From: an uncultured Lachnotalea sp.
GTDB lineage: Bacteria; Bacillota; Clostridia; Lachnospirales; Lachnospiraceae
Length of the DNA stretch: 64,000 nt
Assembly: GCA_948470255.1 (NCBI GenBank)
Contig: CAOKOS010000004.1
Coordinates: 1 to 64,000, forward strand
Reading direction: 5' to 3'
Shown here one piece after another: positions 25,046 through 33,926 of this stretch. A program made the translations under genes and the position numbers. Every line of letters starts with the position of its first letter. The first letter of the stretch is position 1. Below the pieces are notes generated by a model. That model saw nothing but the letters and a program-made list of their open reading frames with translations. It was not told where the DNA came from and searched no databases.

Positions 25046-25645
25046 ATGAATCTTGAAATAAAAAAACTGGCGCCGACAGATGCAGAGGCATACATCCATT
25101 TTTTTGATACAACACCTCACGATGACTGTAATCCGGAGAATACGTGTTATTGTGTAAGCTGGTGCAGTGACGACCATCGCGCTATGACGTCATATCCTTC
25201 CCGTGAAGAAAGAAGGGCAATGGCGGCAGAATACGTAAAAAACGAGAAACTCCAGGGTTATCTCGCGTATGTGGACGGCCGGATCGTGGGTTGGTGTAAT
25301 GCCAACACAAGATCAGAATGCATGAACTGCGGCGGCTGGCTGTTTTCCATACCACAAGTGAGACAACTATCTTTTAACCAGGACGAAAAAGTCAAATCTA
25401 TCTATTGCTTTCTTGTGGCGCCTGGCGTGAAAAGAAAAGGGATTGCAAAACAATTACTGCAGTATATCTGCCGGGATGCCGCTGTAAGCGGTTTTGACTA
25501 TGTTGAGGTATATCCGCAGAAAGATGCGACAAACGAAAGTATGTATTTTATGGGGTTTGCCAGCATGTACCAAGAGTTGGGGTTTAATATTTATGCTGAA
25601 ACAGAGGACAAATATGTAATGAGAAAGCAGCTAAAGAAGAATTAA
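25046..25645 (+). CDS. GNAT-family acetyltransferase
   Basis: A 199-residue acetyltransferase. The acetyl-CoA loop is seen in CFLVAPGVKRKGIAKQLLQYI (about residues 115-135), with the last strand in MGFASMYQELGFNIYAE. A Cys-rich N-terminus (CNPENTCYCVSWC) resembles a subgroup annotated only as GNAT. It transfers an acetyl group from acetyl-CoA to an amine, but the acceptor is unknown. AAGGAG precedes the ATG at 25046 at normal distance, 25 bases after the lipoprotein gene, so co-transcription is possible. Confidence 0.8.
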   Translation: MNLEIKKLAPTDAEAYIHFFDTTPHDDCNPENTCYCVSWCSDDHRAMTSYPSREERRAMAAEYVKNEKLQGYLAYVDGRIVGWCNANTRSECMNCGGWLFSIPQVRQLSFNQDEKVKSIYCFLVAPGVKRKGIAKQLLQYICRDAAVSGFDYVEVYPQKDATNESMYFMGFASMYQELGFNIYAETEDKYVMRKQLKKN

Positions 25646-25650
25646 AATCT

Positions 25651-25754
25651 GGGTGTGGGAAAGCCTGGTTCTATGATATCCCCGTCAGGGCACAGTACAC
25701 AGAAAACTTGCCCAATTTGAGAGTGATTTCATGAATCCAGGCTTTTTTGCACCC
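25651..25754. terminator. Long-range inverted repeat between convergent genes
   Basis: AAAGCCTGGTTC (25660-25671) and GAATCCAGGCTTTTTTG (25733-25749) are complementary, and GGGTG/CACCC extends the stem. A T-run lies in the right arm. It probably stops both convergent transcripts. Confidence 0.45.
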
Positions 25755-25765
25755 GAAACTGACAC

Positions 25766-27634
25766 TTAACTGTCAGGATTTAAGTAGTTTTCGTCTTTCC
25801 GATGGTTCCCATCAAAAAGATGGTTGTATTGAATGATTTCATAATTGCTTAGAAATTCGTCCAGTTTGTCAAAGTCGTTTGTGCTGTAAAAATTCCCATC
25901 GGCGTCTTTACAGAAATTAGCTGTAATGACAGGAAGCTGTTTCTGAAGTTCGCTGAGATAATTCTGGTATGGCGTTTTTTCAAGTCCGGCCACATCCATC
26001 AAAAGGGCGCCTAAATAGTTTGCGCTGATATCTATGTTTTCCGCTTTACCGATGTCATAATTGGCCCAGAGGACAAACGGCGTCTGGTAGCGGAGAGCCA
26101 TTTCTTCCTGGGAAAGGGAATTATAATCTTTTCCGTAAATCTCCGTCAGGAAACTGGTTTCCATGTGGGGCTGATGGTCGCCGAACATGAGGATAATGGT
26201 TTTCTCATCCACATTTTCATAATAAGAAATCAAATCTTTATAAGCATCATCTGTGACTTTTAAAAGAGTCAGGTAAGCATTGATCCGGGAAAGTTCATCG
26301 TCCTCCCTTCCTTTTACGGTGATGGTCCTGTCAAAACCGTCCCATTCTTTTGCGTAGCCGCCATGGTTTTGCATGGTTACGAGAAAGGAAAAGAAAGGCC
26401 CTTCGTCGTCTTTTTCCTCATAAGCGCGGATGATTTCTTTGAAAGCGGATTCGTCGGTAATATAGCCGCGAAGCCTTTGTTTGTAAGTGAAAGTGCCATT
26501 ATACAAAAATTCATCAAAACCCAAAAGGGGATAGACTTCTTCCCGCCGCCATCCATTGGAATTGTAAGGATGGAGAGCTGTGGTGGTGTAACCGTATTCT
26601 TTCAGGACTTGGGGCAGGGCCGGAAGTCTGTCAGAGATGAACTGCTGGTAGGGGATACAGCCTGTAGGCAGAAACGCCATGGTATCACCCGTCAGGAACT
26701 CAAATTCCGTATTGGCTGTATTACCGCCCAGGACAGACACATGCACATTACCGGAAATGGTATTTTTACTGCCATAGAGAGAACGGAAATAAGGCATATA
26801 ATCTTCGGAAGCCTCAAAATCGCCAATCACCGACAAGTCTGAGTAAGCTTCATTCATAACAACAATGATATTGGGCAGTTCTTTGTCAGAACCTGCAGCC
26901 AGATTCCGGATGATATCCTGGGAGGACACGAGAAGGGGGCTGCCATCAGAAGACTTTGCTTTCTCTAAAAGAGATTCAGCCTTTTCCGGTGAATACCCAT
27001 CCGGCTTTTCTACTTTCAGATATTTTGTATTGACCAGGAAACTGACAAAAAAACCATTCTGTTCGTAGGTGTAATCCTGAGTAAAAGGCATCTCATAAAC
27101 ATCCAAAGCGTTCATGATGGAATCGTTTTGGAGGCAAAGGACATAAACGAAAGAAAGAACAGCCGTTACTCCAAAACCTGCCGCACGTATGGCCCAGTGG
27201 CGTTTCAGAGGCAGATATACCTTTACGCAAAACAGAATCAACAAAAGATAAACGGCCAGAATTCCAATCAGCCTGGGTGAAAAGGTGAAAGAAAAATGGT
27301 CGGCTACGGAAAGGGCCGTCCCCGCCGACGCGATATCCCAGGGGAGAATGGGAGACTGACGGAACTGAAGGACAAAATAATTGACAGTTCCGAGGAGGGC
27401 TGTGAACACCAGAGGCAGGATAAGCGCCAGGTTCATCCGGCCGCTTATAAAAAAGACCAGGCCGGACAGAAGATAGCAGAACAGCCATCCAAGGAGCTGG
27501 AACTGTATAGGAATTTCAAAAGGATTATGGGTCATAAGTTCCAGCAGGTAATAAGAAACAACAGGTACGAAAGCCGCGGCCAGAATACTGAGCCAACGGG
27601 GATATGTAATAGATTTTAACCGTTTCAAAATCAT
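25766..27634 (-). CDS. Lipoteichoic-acid-synthase-like membrane sulfatase
   Basis: About 622 residues. Five membrane segments occupy roughly residues 10-190, and an extracellular alkaline-phosphatase/sulfatase domain starts near 250: NIIVVMNEAYSDLSV, the GGNTANTEFEFLTG nucleophile region with Thr, and LMFGDHQPH metal ligands. This is the architecture of LTA synthase and related phosphoglycerol transferases, which move glycerol-phosphate from phosphatidylglycerol onto a glycolipid or polymer. The start is uncertain: ATG at 27634 has GAGG very close, and TTG at 27628 is better spaced. It is a single-gene unit. Confidence 0.85.
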   Translation of the reverse strand: MILKRLKSITYPRWLSILAAAFVPVVSYYLLELMTHNPFEIPIQFQLLGWLFCYLLSGLVFFISGRMNLALILPLVFTALLGTVNYFVLQFRQSPILPWDIASAGTALSVADHFSFTFSPRLIGILAVYLLLILFCVKVYLPLKRHWAIRAAGFGVTAVLSFVYVLCLQNDSIMNALDVYEMPFTQDYTYEQNGFFVSFLVNTKYLKVEKPDGYSPEKAESLLEKAKSSDGSPLLVSSQDIIRNLAAGSDKELPNIIVVMNEAYSDLSVIGDFEASEDYMPYFRSLYGSKNTISGNVHVSVLGGNTANTEFEFLTGDTMAFLPTGCIPYQQFISDRLPALPQVLKEYGYTTTALHPYNSNGWRREEVYPLLGFDEFLYNGTFTYKQRLRGYITDESAFKEIIRAYEEKDDEGPFFSFLVTMQNHGGYAKEWDGFDRTITVKGREDDELSRINAYLTLLKVTDDAYKDLISYYENVDEKTIILMFGDHQPHMETSFLTEIYGKDYNSLSQEEMALRYQTPFVLWANYDIGKAENIDISANYLGALLMDVAGLEKTPYQNYLSELQKQLPVITANFCKDADGNFYSTNDFDKLDEFLSNYEIIQYNHLFDGNHRKDENYLNPDS

Positions 27635-27784
27635 GACCTCGCTTATATGTAAAAAATTGTTGTTGGATACAATCTTTATTTTATAATAAATTTGTGAAAA
27701 ATCAATGGAAATTTTCGGGTGGAAATCTATAGGTTCCATTTTTCATTTAAGAGGTTCTGATTTTGGGACTAAAGGTCATCGCTG

Positions 27785-27854
27785 TAAAAAAAGTGGCCCG
27801 CCTCTGTTTTTATCCGAAGCCCAAAATCAACATGGACAAAAACAGAAGCGGACC
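27785..27854 (-). terminator. Terminator of the dha-like operon
   Basis: Arms at 27795-27815 and 27834-27854 are 21 bases long and complementary at 17 positions, with an 18-base loop. On the minus strand a TTTTTTT run follows. It closes the operon that starts near 32360. Confidence 0.75.
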
Positions 27855-27890
27855 AGGAACATATAGTCCAGATATTTTGCAGCAGCCCTT

Positions 27891-28526
27891 TTACAGCAGC
27901 GCCTGAATAGAATCTGCAATGGAGGTCAACATGAGATAACAGCTTGTGGCTCCTGCATCAAGTACACCGCGGCTTCTCTCCCCCAGACGGCTGGCCCGTC
28001 CTATTTTAGCGACCATGCCTTCTGTAGCCTGCCAGCCTTCCTTTGCGGCAGCCTTCAGATCTTCCAGGGCAGAGGCAAAATCTTTTCCCTCCTCCAGCGC
28101 TTTGCAGTAAGCGTCCCTGGCGGGCACCATGGCATCCAACAGGCATTTGTCACCGGGCTTAGCTCCGCCGATATCCATGACGCCGTCTACGGCATTGCAG
28201 ATCATTTCTTTAAATACATTTTCATCAATATCCTCAGCGTTTTCGCAGGCCATGGACATTTCATCGAAAAATACTCCATAAAGGGGCCCCATGGAACCTC
28301 CGATGTCTTCTAAGAGGGTGGCGCCCAGGATACTGAACCCTTCCGACAGATTAAATTCCTTCCCTGCCAGCTTTTCACCGGTCATGGTGAACCCTTTATT
28401 CATATTGATGCCGTGGTCGCCATCCCCGATCTTTCCGTCCACTTCACTGAGGAAATCCCTATTGGCCTGGATGGTTTTGATCAGGTCAAGGACTACGGAG
28501 CCGGCTGCGCTGTTTTTCAATGACAT
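27891..28526 (-). CDS. DhaL-type kinase subunit
   Basis: A 211-residue ADP/ATP-binding subunit of the dihydroxyacetone-kinase family. The nucleotide-Mg site is seen in EVDGKIGDGDHGINMNKGF with the three conserved Asp/His positions, and FSILGATLLEDIGGSMGPLYG forms the nucleotide lid. It works with the DhaK subunit encoded upstream. There is no DhaM phosphotransferase subunit in the operon, so the phosphate donor could be ATP directly or PTS proteins encoded elsewhere. In this operon the substrate may be a tetrulose (erythrulose) rather than dihydroxyacetone. Confidence 0.9.
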   Translation of the reverse strand: MSLKNSAAGSVVLDLIKTIQANRDFLSEVDGKIGDGDHGINMNKGFTMTGEKLAGKEFNLSEGFSILGATLLEDIGGSMGPLYGVFFDEMSMACENAEDIDENVFKEMICNAVDGVMDIGGAKPGDKCLLDAMVPARDAYCKALEEGKDFASALEDLKAAAKEGWQATEGMVAKIGRASRLGERSRGVLDAGATSCYLMLTSIADSIQALL

Positions 28527-28553
28527 AATTATTCTCCTTTTCGTTCCTTCCCT

Positions 28554-29552
28554 TTACAGCTGCTTTAAGCCTACGGAATCCGCGGGCATATCAATACACT
28601 CTTTCAGCTCGTCATCCAGTTTCATAACAGTCAGGGTGACACCCATCATCTCCAGGGAAGTGAAATAATTGCCCACATAAGCTTTGTAGACTTTGATTCC
28701 TTTTTCCGCCAGCAGTTCTTCTACTTTGTTGTATACGATATACTGCTCCATGACAGGAGTAGCGCCCAGGCCGGATAAGAGGACCACCACTTCATCGCCA
28801 GAAGAGAAAGGCAGGTCGGGAAGAATGATATCCAGCATTTCTGCCGCCATGTCGTCGGCGCTCTTCAAAGGTTCCACTTTAATCCCCGGCTCCCCATGGT
28901 GGCCGATACCTACTTCCATGGTTCCGTCTTCAATGGTAAAGTTGGGGTGTCCCACGGCAGGAATGGTGCAGGGGGCTGTGCCGATGCCTACAGAACGAGT
29001 GTTGTCAATGGCTTTCTGAGCGGCAGCGATGACGCCGTCCAGATCTGCGCCCATGGAAGCTTTCGCGCCTCCCACTTTCCACATGAGGACTTCACCGGCT
29101 ACGCCGCGGCGTTTTTCCAGCTCCGTCTTGGGGGCGGAAGCACAGTCATCGTTGGCCACAACGGTTTTTACAGTGATTCCTTCCTTTTTGGCGCTGCGGA
29201 TGGCCATTTTTACATTCATATTGTCGCCGGCATAATTACCATAGAGGCAGGCGACGCCTTTTCCAGAATCGGCGGCCTTCATGGCATCCAGAAATGCTTT
29301 TGCAGTGGGGGAAGAGAAAATCTCCCCGGCAGCCACGGCATCACACATATTTTTTCCGATATAGCCGATGAAAGCAGGCTTGTGGCCGGAGCCGCCGCCC
29401 GTTACGATGCCGACTTTCCCTTCAATGGGAGCGTTTACATATTTTAATACTCTGGGATTCTCAGTGGAGGCCACCAAATCGGAATTGGCTTTTACAAAGC
29501 CTTTCAGCATGTCTTCCACGACGAAATTGGGGTCGTTTACAATTCTGTTCAT
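28554..29552 (-). CDS. DhaK-type kinase substrate-binding subunit
   Basis: A 332-residue DhaK-family subunit, which binds the ketose covalently through a His. VTGGGSGHKPAFIGYIGKNM carries the conserved Gly/His site, VACLYGNYAGDNMN the Asp loop, and VGIGHHGEPGIK the His that forms the hemiaminal. Length is normal. It lies 27 bases upstream of dhaL. Dihydroxyacetone is the default substrate of the family; related kinases in erythritol/threitol pathways act on erythrulose, and the two isomerase genes in this operon favour that reading. Confidence 0.9.
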   Translation of the reverse strand: MNRIVNDPNFVVEDMLKGFVKANSDLVASTENPRVLKYVNAPIEGKVGIVTGGGSGHKPAFIGYIGKNMCDAVAAGEIFSSPTAKAFLDAMKAADSGKGVACLYGNYAGDNMNVKMAIRSAKKEGITVKTVVANDDCASAPKTELEKRRGVAGEVLMWKVGGAKASMGADLDGVIAAAQKAIDNTRSVGIGTAPCTIPAVGHPNFTIEDGTMEVGIGHHGEPGIKVEPLKSADDMAAEMLDIILPDLPFSSGDEVVVLLSGLGATPVMEQYIVYNKVEELLAEKGIKVYKAYVGNYFTSLEMMGVTLTVMKLDDELKECIDMPADSVGLKQL

Positions 29553-29576
29553 AAATAAACTCCTTTTTTCAAGATG

Positions 29577-30029
29577 TTATTTCCGGTAAGAAGCGTCCAC
29601 CTTATTGATCCGTGCGACCTTGGGGGCAGAGCCGCCGCCGGCAAAGTCACAGCCAAGCCAGATGTCCACCAGATATTTGGCCAGCTCCACACCAATCACG
29701 CGCTCACCCATACACATGATCTGGGCGTCGTTGCTTTTTCTGGAACGTTCTGTGGAGAAAGGGTCGTGGCAGACGGCAGCGCGGATACCAGGCACTTTGT
29801 TGGCCGTGATGCACATACCGATGCCGGTTCCACATACCAGGATACCCCGGTCAAATTCCCCTCTGGCCACGGCTTCCGCCGTTTTCTGCGCCACGTCGGG
29901 GTAAAGGACAACTTCTCCTTTTGCAGCTCCGAAGTCCTGGTATTCTATATCCTCTTTTGTATCCAGATGCTTCATGATGGCCACCTTCAGTGCGTAGGCG
30001 GCTTCGTCACAGCCGATTGCGATTTTCAT
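29577..30029 (-). CDS. RpiB/LacAB-family sugar-phosphate isomerase
   Basis: A 150-residue isomerase. GILVCGTGIGMCITANKVPGI contains the catalytic Cys and the anion hole, and NDAQIMCMGERVIG the second conserved block. In the first motif the usual SDHAG is replaced by GCDEAA, so the His is Glu. RpiB relatives in erythritol catabolism convert D-erythrulose-4-phosphate to D-erythrose-4-phosphate; classic RpiB interconverts ribose-5-P and ribulose-5-P. The kinase and TIM-barrel neighbours support the tetrose role as inference. Confidence 0.85.
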   Translation of the reverse strand: MKIAIGCDEAAYALKVAIMKHLDTKEDIEYQDFGAAKGEVVLYPDVAQKTAEAVARGEFDRGILVCGTGIGMCITANKVPGIRAAVCHDPFSTERSRKSNDAQIMCMGERVIGVELAKYLVDIWLGCDFAGGGSAPKVARINKVDASYRK

Positions 30030-30117
30030 AATCCGGTCCTTCTTTCTTGTCTTGTTCCCGGCGCTGCCAAAGGTTGCTGCATGATTTCTGAAACTTTGGG
30101 GCGCCGGGGATATGGTT

Positions 30118-30975
30118 TTACAGCTGGGCGGCGATGGCCTTTAAGTTTGCCAGGCCGTCCCGGGCAAGGTCTTCTCCCGTGGGGGCGAAGCTGCGCCAGA
30201 TGGCACAGTTGCCGGAAAGCTCTTCAAAGCTGGGGTCAAAGGATTCAATGACCAGAGGGCCTTCGTAACCGATCTCATGGACAGCCTGGAAAAATTCTTT
30301 AAAAGGCACCAGGCCGGTACCGGGTATACCCCTGTCATTTTCGTTTACGTGAATATAACCTAAATATTCTTTACCGCAGGTTTTCACGGCTCCGGCGAAG
30401 CTCTTTTCCTCCCGGATCATATGGAAGCAGTCCAGGTGGACTTTAATATTGTCGCCGCCCACATCCTTGCAGAATTTGACGGCGTCTTCTGCAATGTTTA
30501 AGAAATGAGTTTCAAACCGGTTGACGCATTCCACACAGATAGTCACATTTCCGGTTTCTTTTGCGTAAGCAGCGTTTTCTTTCATACATTCCACAGCCCA
30601 GTCCCATTCCTGTGTCGTACGGGGCTTTTTGGTCAGATAGCCCCAGCCGGCATAGTTTACGCCGCCTAAAATGGGGGCGCCCAGATAGTTGCAGATGTCC
30701 ACGCATTTCTTCATGGCGGCCACAGAAGCTTTTCTGATTTCCGGGTCGGGGGAGATGGGATTGGTTTCCGGGGTCAAAGTAGTGGTGCATACACAGTCGA
30801 TACCGACTTTTTCAAGCTCCGCTTTTACAGCTTCCATGGGGAAAGTAAAAGGATTGGAGATGGCGAAATCAATGACTTCAAATCCCATCTCTTTTGCCTT
30901 GGGAATCACCCAGAGGTCTTTCTCACTGAAACTTTCCGCCCAGATGAAGCTGTCCACACCAAATTTAAAATACAT
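30118..30975 (-). CDS. TIM-barrel sugar isomerase/epimerase
   Basis: A 285-residue protein of the xylose-isomerase-like TIM-barrel family (AP endonuclease family 2). Metal ligands are likely Glu in TICVECVNRFETHFLN, Asp/His in IKVHLDCFHMIREE, His in YLGYIHVNENDRGIPG and Glu in LVIESFDP. The opening MYFKFGVDSFIWAESF and the order of motifs resemble D-tagatose-3-epimerase and erythrulose-phosphate isomerase relatives. In the operon it would interconvert epimeric ketoses or their phosphates before the RpiB-like step. The exact substrate is not shown by sequence. Confidence 0.85.
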   Translation of the reverse strand: MYFKFGVDSFIWAESFSEKDLWVIPKAKEMGFEVIDFAISNPFTFPMEAVKAELEKVGIDCVCTTTLTPETNPISPDPEIRKASVAAMKKCVDICNYLGAPILGGVNYAGWGYLTKKPRTTQEWDWAVECMKENAAYAKETGNVTICVECVNRFETHFLNIAEDAVKFCKDVGGDNIKVHLDCFHMIREEKSFAGAVKTCGKEYLGYIHVNENDRGIPGTGLVPFKEFFQAVHEIGYEGPLVIESFDPSFEELSGNCAIWRSFAPTGEDLARDGLANLKAIAAQL

Positions 30976-30996
30976 AAAGATATCCTCCCAATTCTA

Positions 30997-32199
30997 TTAA
31001 ACAGTAGCCGGTACGTCGGGGTTATTGTTGGCAAAGTTCTGAAGGATAACCAGAGGCTCATAGCTGCTGCCATTGGTGATCCGGATGCCTTTTATCGCAG
31101 CAGCCTCGGAGACGAAGAATTCGTCGGCAGTCAGATCTTCATAGCGGACCAGTTCAGGGGCCTGACATTCAAATTTACCGAAGGTTCCATGGCCCTGGGA
31201 GATGACGGCGCAGTAGCAGGCGGCATCTGTCAGCACATAGCTCTGCCCGGGCAGGACTGTAACTTCTTTTGCAGCCACCCATTCATTTGCGTAAGCCACC
31301 CATTTTTCCACAGCTTCTGAAGATTCAGAACGGACTTTTGGCGCGCGGAAGTAAACTTCCTTATAATCGGGGCGTGTACTTTCTTCCCAGTCAATTTGGC
31401 TGAAGATGGCGTCCAGATCGTCTTTTTCCTCTTCAGGGGCGCAATCGGTCAGCAGATTGTGGGGGTTCACCTCACCCATGGTGACATTCTCCATGATGGT
31501 GTTCACATCACTGTTCCACTGAGGTTCGTAAGTAACTAAAGAAGCGGGAGCATGGATAACTCCGGCAGGGGTGTACCAGCCGGTACCCAGCTGGATACGG
31601 TAAGCCCTGGAAAGCTCCGTAATCCTGGTATCTTTTACATCATAATTCCGCAGGCAGTCCATGACCTCTTCTTTGGTGGTGGAAGGATCAAAGCCGAAAT
31701 AGGTGAGGGGGAATCTTCCCAGATAAGAAGCATTGTACTGGGGCGGGAAATAATAAGCTTCCGGTTTTCCGTGCATACCGATCTTGTTAGCCTTCTCCTC
31801 CGTCAGGTGAAGATGGTGGAACAGGGGCTTGTCATAATCATAAAGTTTGGCGAAGGTGGGCCAGGTACCGTACTTTTCCATCAGGGAATCACCGATCAGG
31901 TCAGCGCCCAGTTCGTCTACAAAATCCTTAAAAAGCGCTTTTGCTTTGGAAGCACGGTCTGTGAGAACATAGCTCATGCCTTCTGTTTCCCCGGTTTTAG
32001 GGCCGTTTAAAGCTTTTGCCAGGGAACCTAGCCAGCGCTCGCAGATACCGCCGCGATCCATACCAAGGGCATAATAATCATCGGGGTGCAGCCTGAGACG
32101 GCGGCCGGGTTCATTAAATCCACGGGGAACCCAGGTGGGGGTGAGCTGAAGGACGCCCTCCCCGTCTTCAAATACTTTGCGAATAGTTTCTTTTGACAA
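30997..32199 (-). CDS. Cupin-type sugar isomerase-like protein
   Basis: A 400-residue protein related to class I mannose-6-phosphate isomerases and other metal-binding cupins. FHHLHLTEEKANKIGMHGKP followed by EAYYFPP gives a His-x-His...Lys-x-Glu site, and GTGWYTPAGVIHAPASL gives the second-strand His. A C-terminal cupin-like part (VLPGQSYVLTDAACYCAVI) follows. The start is a TTG at 32199 with AAAGGAGGG seven bases before it; no ATG fits. It is first in the operon. It could isomerise a free aldose or ketose feeding the DhaK/DhaL kinase. Confidence 0.75.
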   Translation of the reverse strand: MSKETIRKVFEDGEGVLQLTPTWVPRGFNEPGRRLRLHPDDYYALGMDRGGICERWLGSLAKALNGPKTGETEGMSYVLTDRASKAKALFKDFVDELGADLIGDSLMEKYGTWPTFAKLYDYDKPLFHHLHLTEEKANKIGMHGKPEAYYFPPQYNASYLGRFPLTYFGFDPSTTKEEVMDCLRNYDVKDTRITELSRAYRIQLGTGWYTPAGVIHAPASLVTYEPQWNSDVNTIMENVTMGEVNPHNLLTDCAPEEEKDDLDAIFSQIDWEESTRPDYKEVYFRAPKVRSESSEAVEKWVAYANEWVAAKEVTVLPGQSYVLTDAACYCAVISQGHGTFGKFECQAPELVRYEDLTADEFFVSEAAAIKGIRITNGSSYEPLVILQNFANNNPDVPATV

Positions 32200-32367
32200 A
32201 ACAATACCCTCCTTTAATTTGAAAAATAAAGCAGCAGGGACCCGGCACCCCAAATATCTGCCGCAAACAGTTGTAAAACCTGTGGTTTTTCAGACAGGCG
32301 GCCATATGTAAAAAACGGAGGTGCAGGAACTGTGCAATTTGACAGGATGTTCCAGTTGCCTAGCTAT

Positions 32368-32396
32368 AGATTACATGGGGAAGCTGAAAATGTCAA
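32368..32396 (-). promoter_or_regulatory. Promoter of the cupin-dhaKL operon
   Basis: On the minus strand TTGACA (32391-32396), a 17-base spacer and TAATCT (32368-32373). The leader before the TTG start would be about 160 bases. No clear riboswitch was recognised in it. The rest of the gap to 32598 shows nothing else definite. Confidence 0.65.
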
Positions 32397-32598
32397 GGGA
32401 AAACAGTCATTTTTCACATGAAAGGGATGTAAAAATTGTCTATAATTACTAATGAAATCCAGAACGGGGAAGGGGCTTTTCTGTATAGAATGTTGAAATG
32501 GAAGTTTATAGAAAAAAGTCAAAGGGGGGAGAAAAGCGGCAGTGTCTGTCTTTAAGTATTCCGACAAAGGATATCTTAAATCTTCCCTGAGATTTTCC

Positions 32599-32627
32599 TT
32601 GCTCCACGACATTGTTTATTATATAAT
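32599..32627 (+). promoter_or_regulatory. Promoter of phosphofructokinase gene
   Basis: TTGCTC (32599-32604), a 17-base spacer and TATAAT (32622-32627), about 50 bases before the start codon. Confidence 0.6.
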
Positions 32628-32686
32628 AAAAGTAATTCACGGCGAAAAAGCCCGGATAAAAAAGAAGCGAGAGGGAGGGTTTTCTT

Positions 32687-33787
32687 ATGTTAAGGATCGG
32701 CATGCTCACAAGCGGCGGCGACTGCCAGAGTCTGAATGCGACCATGCGCGGCGTGGCAAAAGCATTGTATCAAATGTATGATGATGTGGAGATCATCGGT
32801 TTTGAGGATGGTTATAAGGGACTGATCTACATGAATTACCGGATCATGCAGCCTTGGGATTTTTCAGGGATATTGACAGAGGGAGGCACGATTCTTGGGA
32901 CTTCCAGGCAGCCTTTCAAGCTGATGCGGGTGCACGATGAGAACGATTTAGACAAGGTTGAGGCGATGAAGCATACCTATAGGCAGCTGAGGCTGGAATG
33001 TCTGGTGGTGCTGGGAGGAAACGGCAGCCAGAAGACGGCCAACCTGCTTAGGGAGGAGGGCCTGAATGTGATCGGCCTGCCTAAGACCATCGACAATGAC
33101 CTTTGGGGTACGGACATGACCTTCGGGTTCCAGAGCGCGGTCAATATTGCGACAAACGCCATTGACTGTATCCATACCACGGCGGCATCCCACAGCAGGG
33201 TATTCATGATTGAAATCATGGGCCATGGGGCTGGGTGGCTGACTTTAAATGCAGGCATGGCCGGCGGCGCTGACATTATCCTGATCCCGGAGATCCCTTA
33301 TGACATCAATTCTATTGTAGGAGCATTAAAAAAGAGGGAAAAAGAAGGCAAGGAGTTTTCTATCATCGCGGTGGCGGAAGGGGCTATTTCCAAAGAAGAT
33401 GCAAAGCTCTCTAAAAAAGAACTGAAAAAGAAGAAGGAAAAAGCGGCCAAGGCAGGGAAGCCTATTTATCCTTCCATTGCTTATGAGATCGGCGCGCAGA
33501 TTGAAGAGGCTTGCGGCCTTGAGGTGCGCGTGACGGTTCCGGGGCATATGCAGCGGGGCGGGGCGCCCTGCGCCTATGACAGAGTACTTTCTTCCCGCTT
33601 AGGCGCAGCGGCAGCGAAGATGATCAGCAAGAAGCAGTACGGTTATATGGTGGCGGTCAAGAGCCGCGAGATTTCCAAGACCCCTCTGGAAGAGGTGGCC
33701 GGAAAGCTGAAAACAGTAGATCCGGATGCGTCCATCATCGCGGAGGCGCGTCTTCTTGGAATCAGTTTTGGAGATGAATCTTTTTAA
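32687..33787 (+). CDS. 6-phosphofructokinase
   Basis: A 366-residue PfkA-family enzyme that phosphorylates fructose-6-phosphate in glycolysis. Visible blocks are LTSGGDCQSLNATMRGV, ILGTSRQPF, GGNGSQKTA, PKTIDNDLWGTDMTFGF with the catalytic Asp, IEIMGHGAGWLTLNAG and VTVPGHMQRGGAPCAYDR. The donor motif is mixed: Gly in GGNGS is ATP-like, while Lys in PKTIDND is typical of pyrophosphate-dependent enzymes, and the usual GGD is GGN. A Lys-rich insertion near residues 245-260 is unusual. AGGGAGGG precedes the ATG. The phosphate donor cannot be decided by reading. Confidence 0.88.
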   Translation: MLRIGMLTSGGDCQSLNATMRGVAKALYQMYDDVEIIGFEDGYKGLIYMNYRIMQPWDFSGILTEGGTILGTSRQPFKLMRVHDENDLDKVEAMKHTYRQLRLECLVVLGGNGSQKTANLLREEGLNVIGLPKTIDNDLWGTDMTFGFQSAVNIATNAIDCIHTTAASHSRVFMIEIMGHGAGWLTLNAGMAGGADIILIPEIPYDINSIVGALKKREKEGKEFSIIAVAEGAISKEDAKLSKKELKKKKEKAAKAGKPIYPSIAYEIGAQIEEACGLEVRVTVPGHMQRGGAPCAYDRVLSSRLGAAAAKMISKKQYGYMVAVKSREISKTPLEEVAGKLKTVDPDASIIAEARLLGISFGDESF

Positions 33788-33823
33788 GAGTGACCAGTAA
33801 AACAGAAGAAAAATAAAAAGGCA

Positions 33824-33876
33824 GGGGCTGTCGCAAAACATCAGGAACGCTTATATTTTGCAGCAGCCCCCTTTGT
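33824..33876 (+). terminator. Terminator after phosphofructokinase gene
   Basis: GGGGCTGTCGCAAAA (33824-33838) and TTTTGCAGCAGCCCC (33856-33870) pair at 13 of 15 positions. The T-run is short. Its right arm shares a 17-base word with 27872-27888. Confidence 0.65.
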
Positions 33877-33926
33877 CTGCCGGAAGAGGGGCAGATGATT
33901 AACATTGGACAAAGAAAGGCAGCGCT

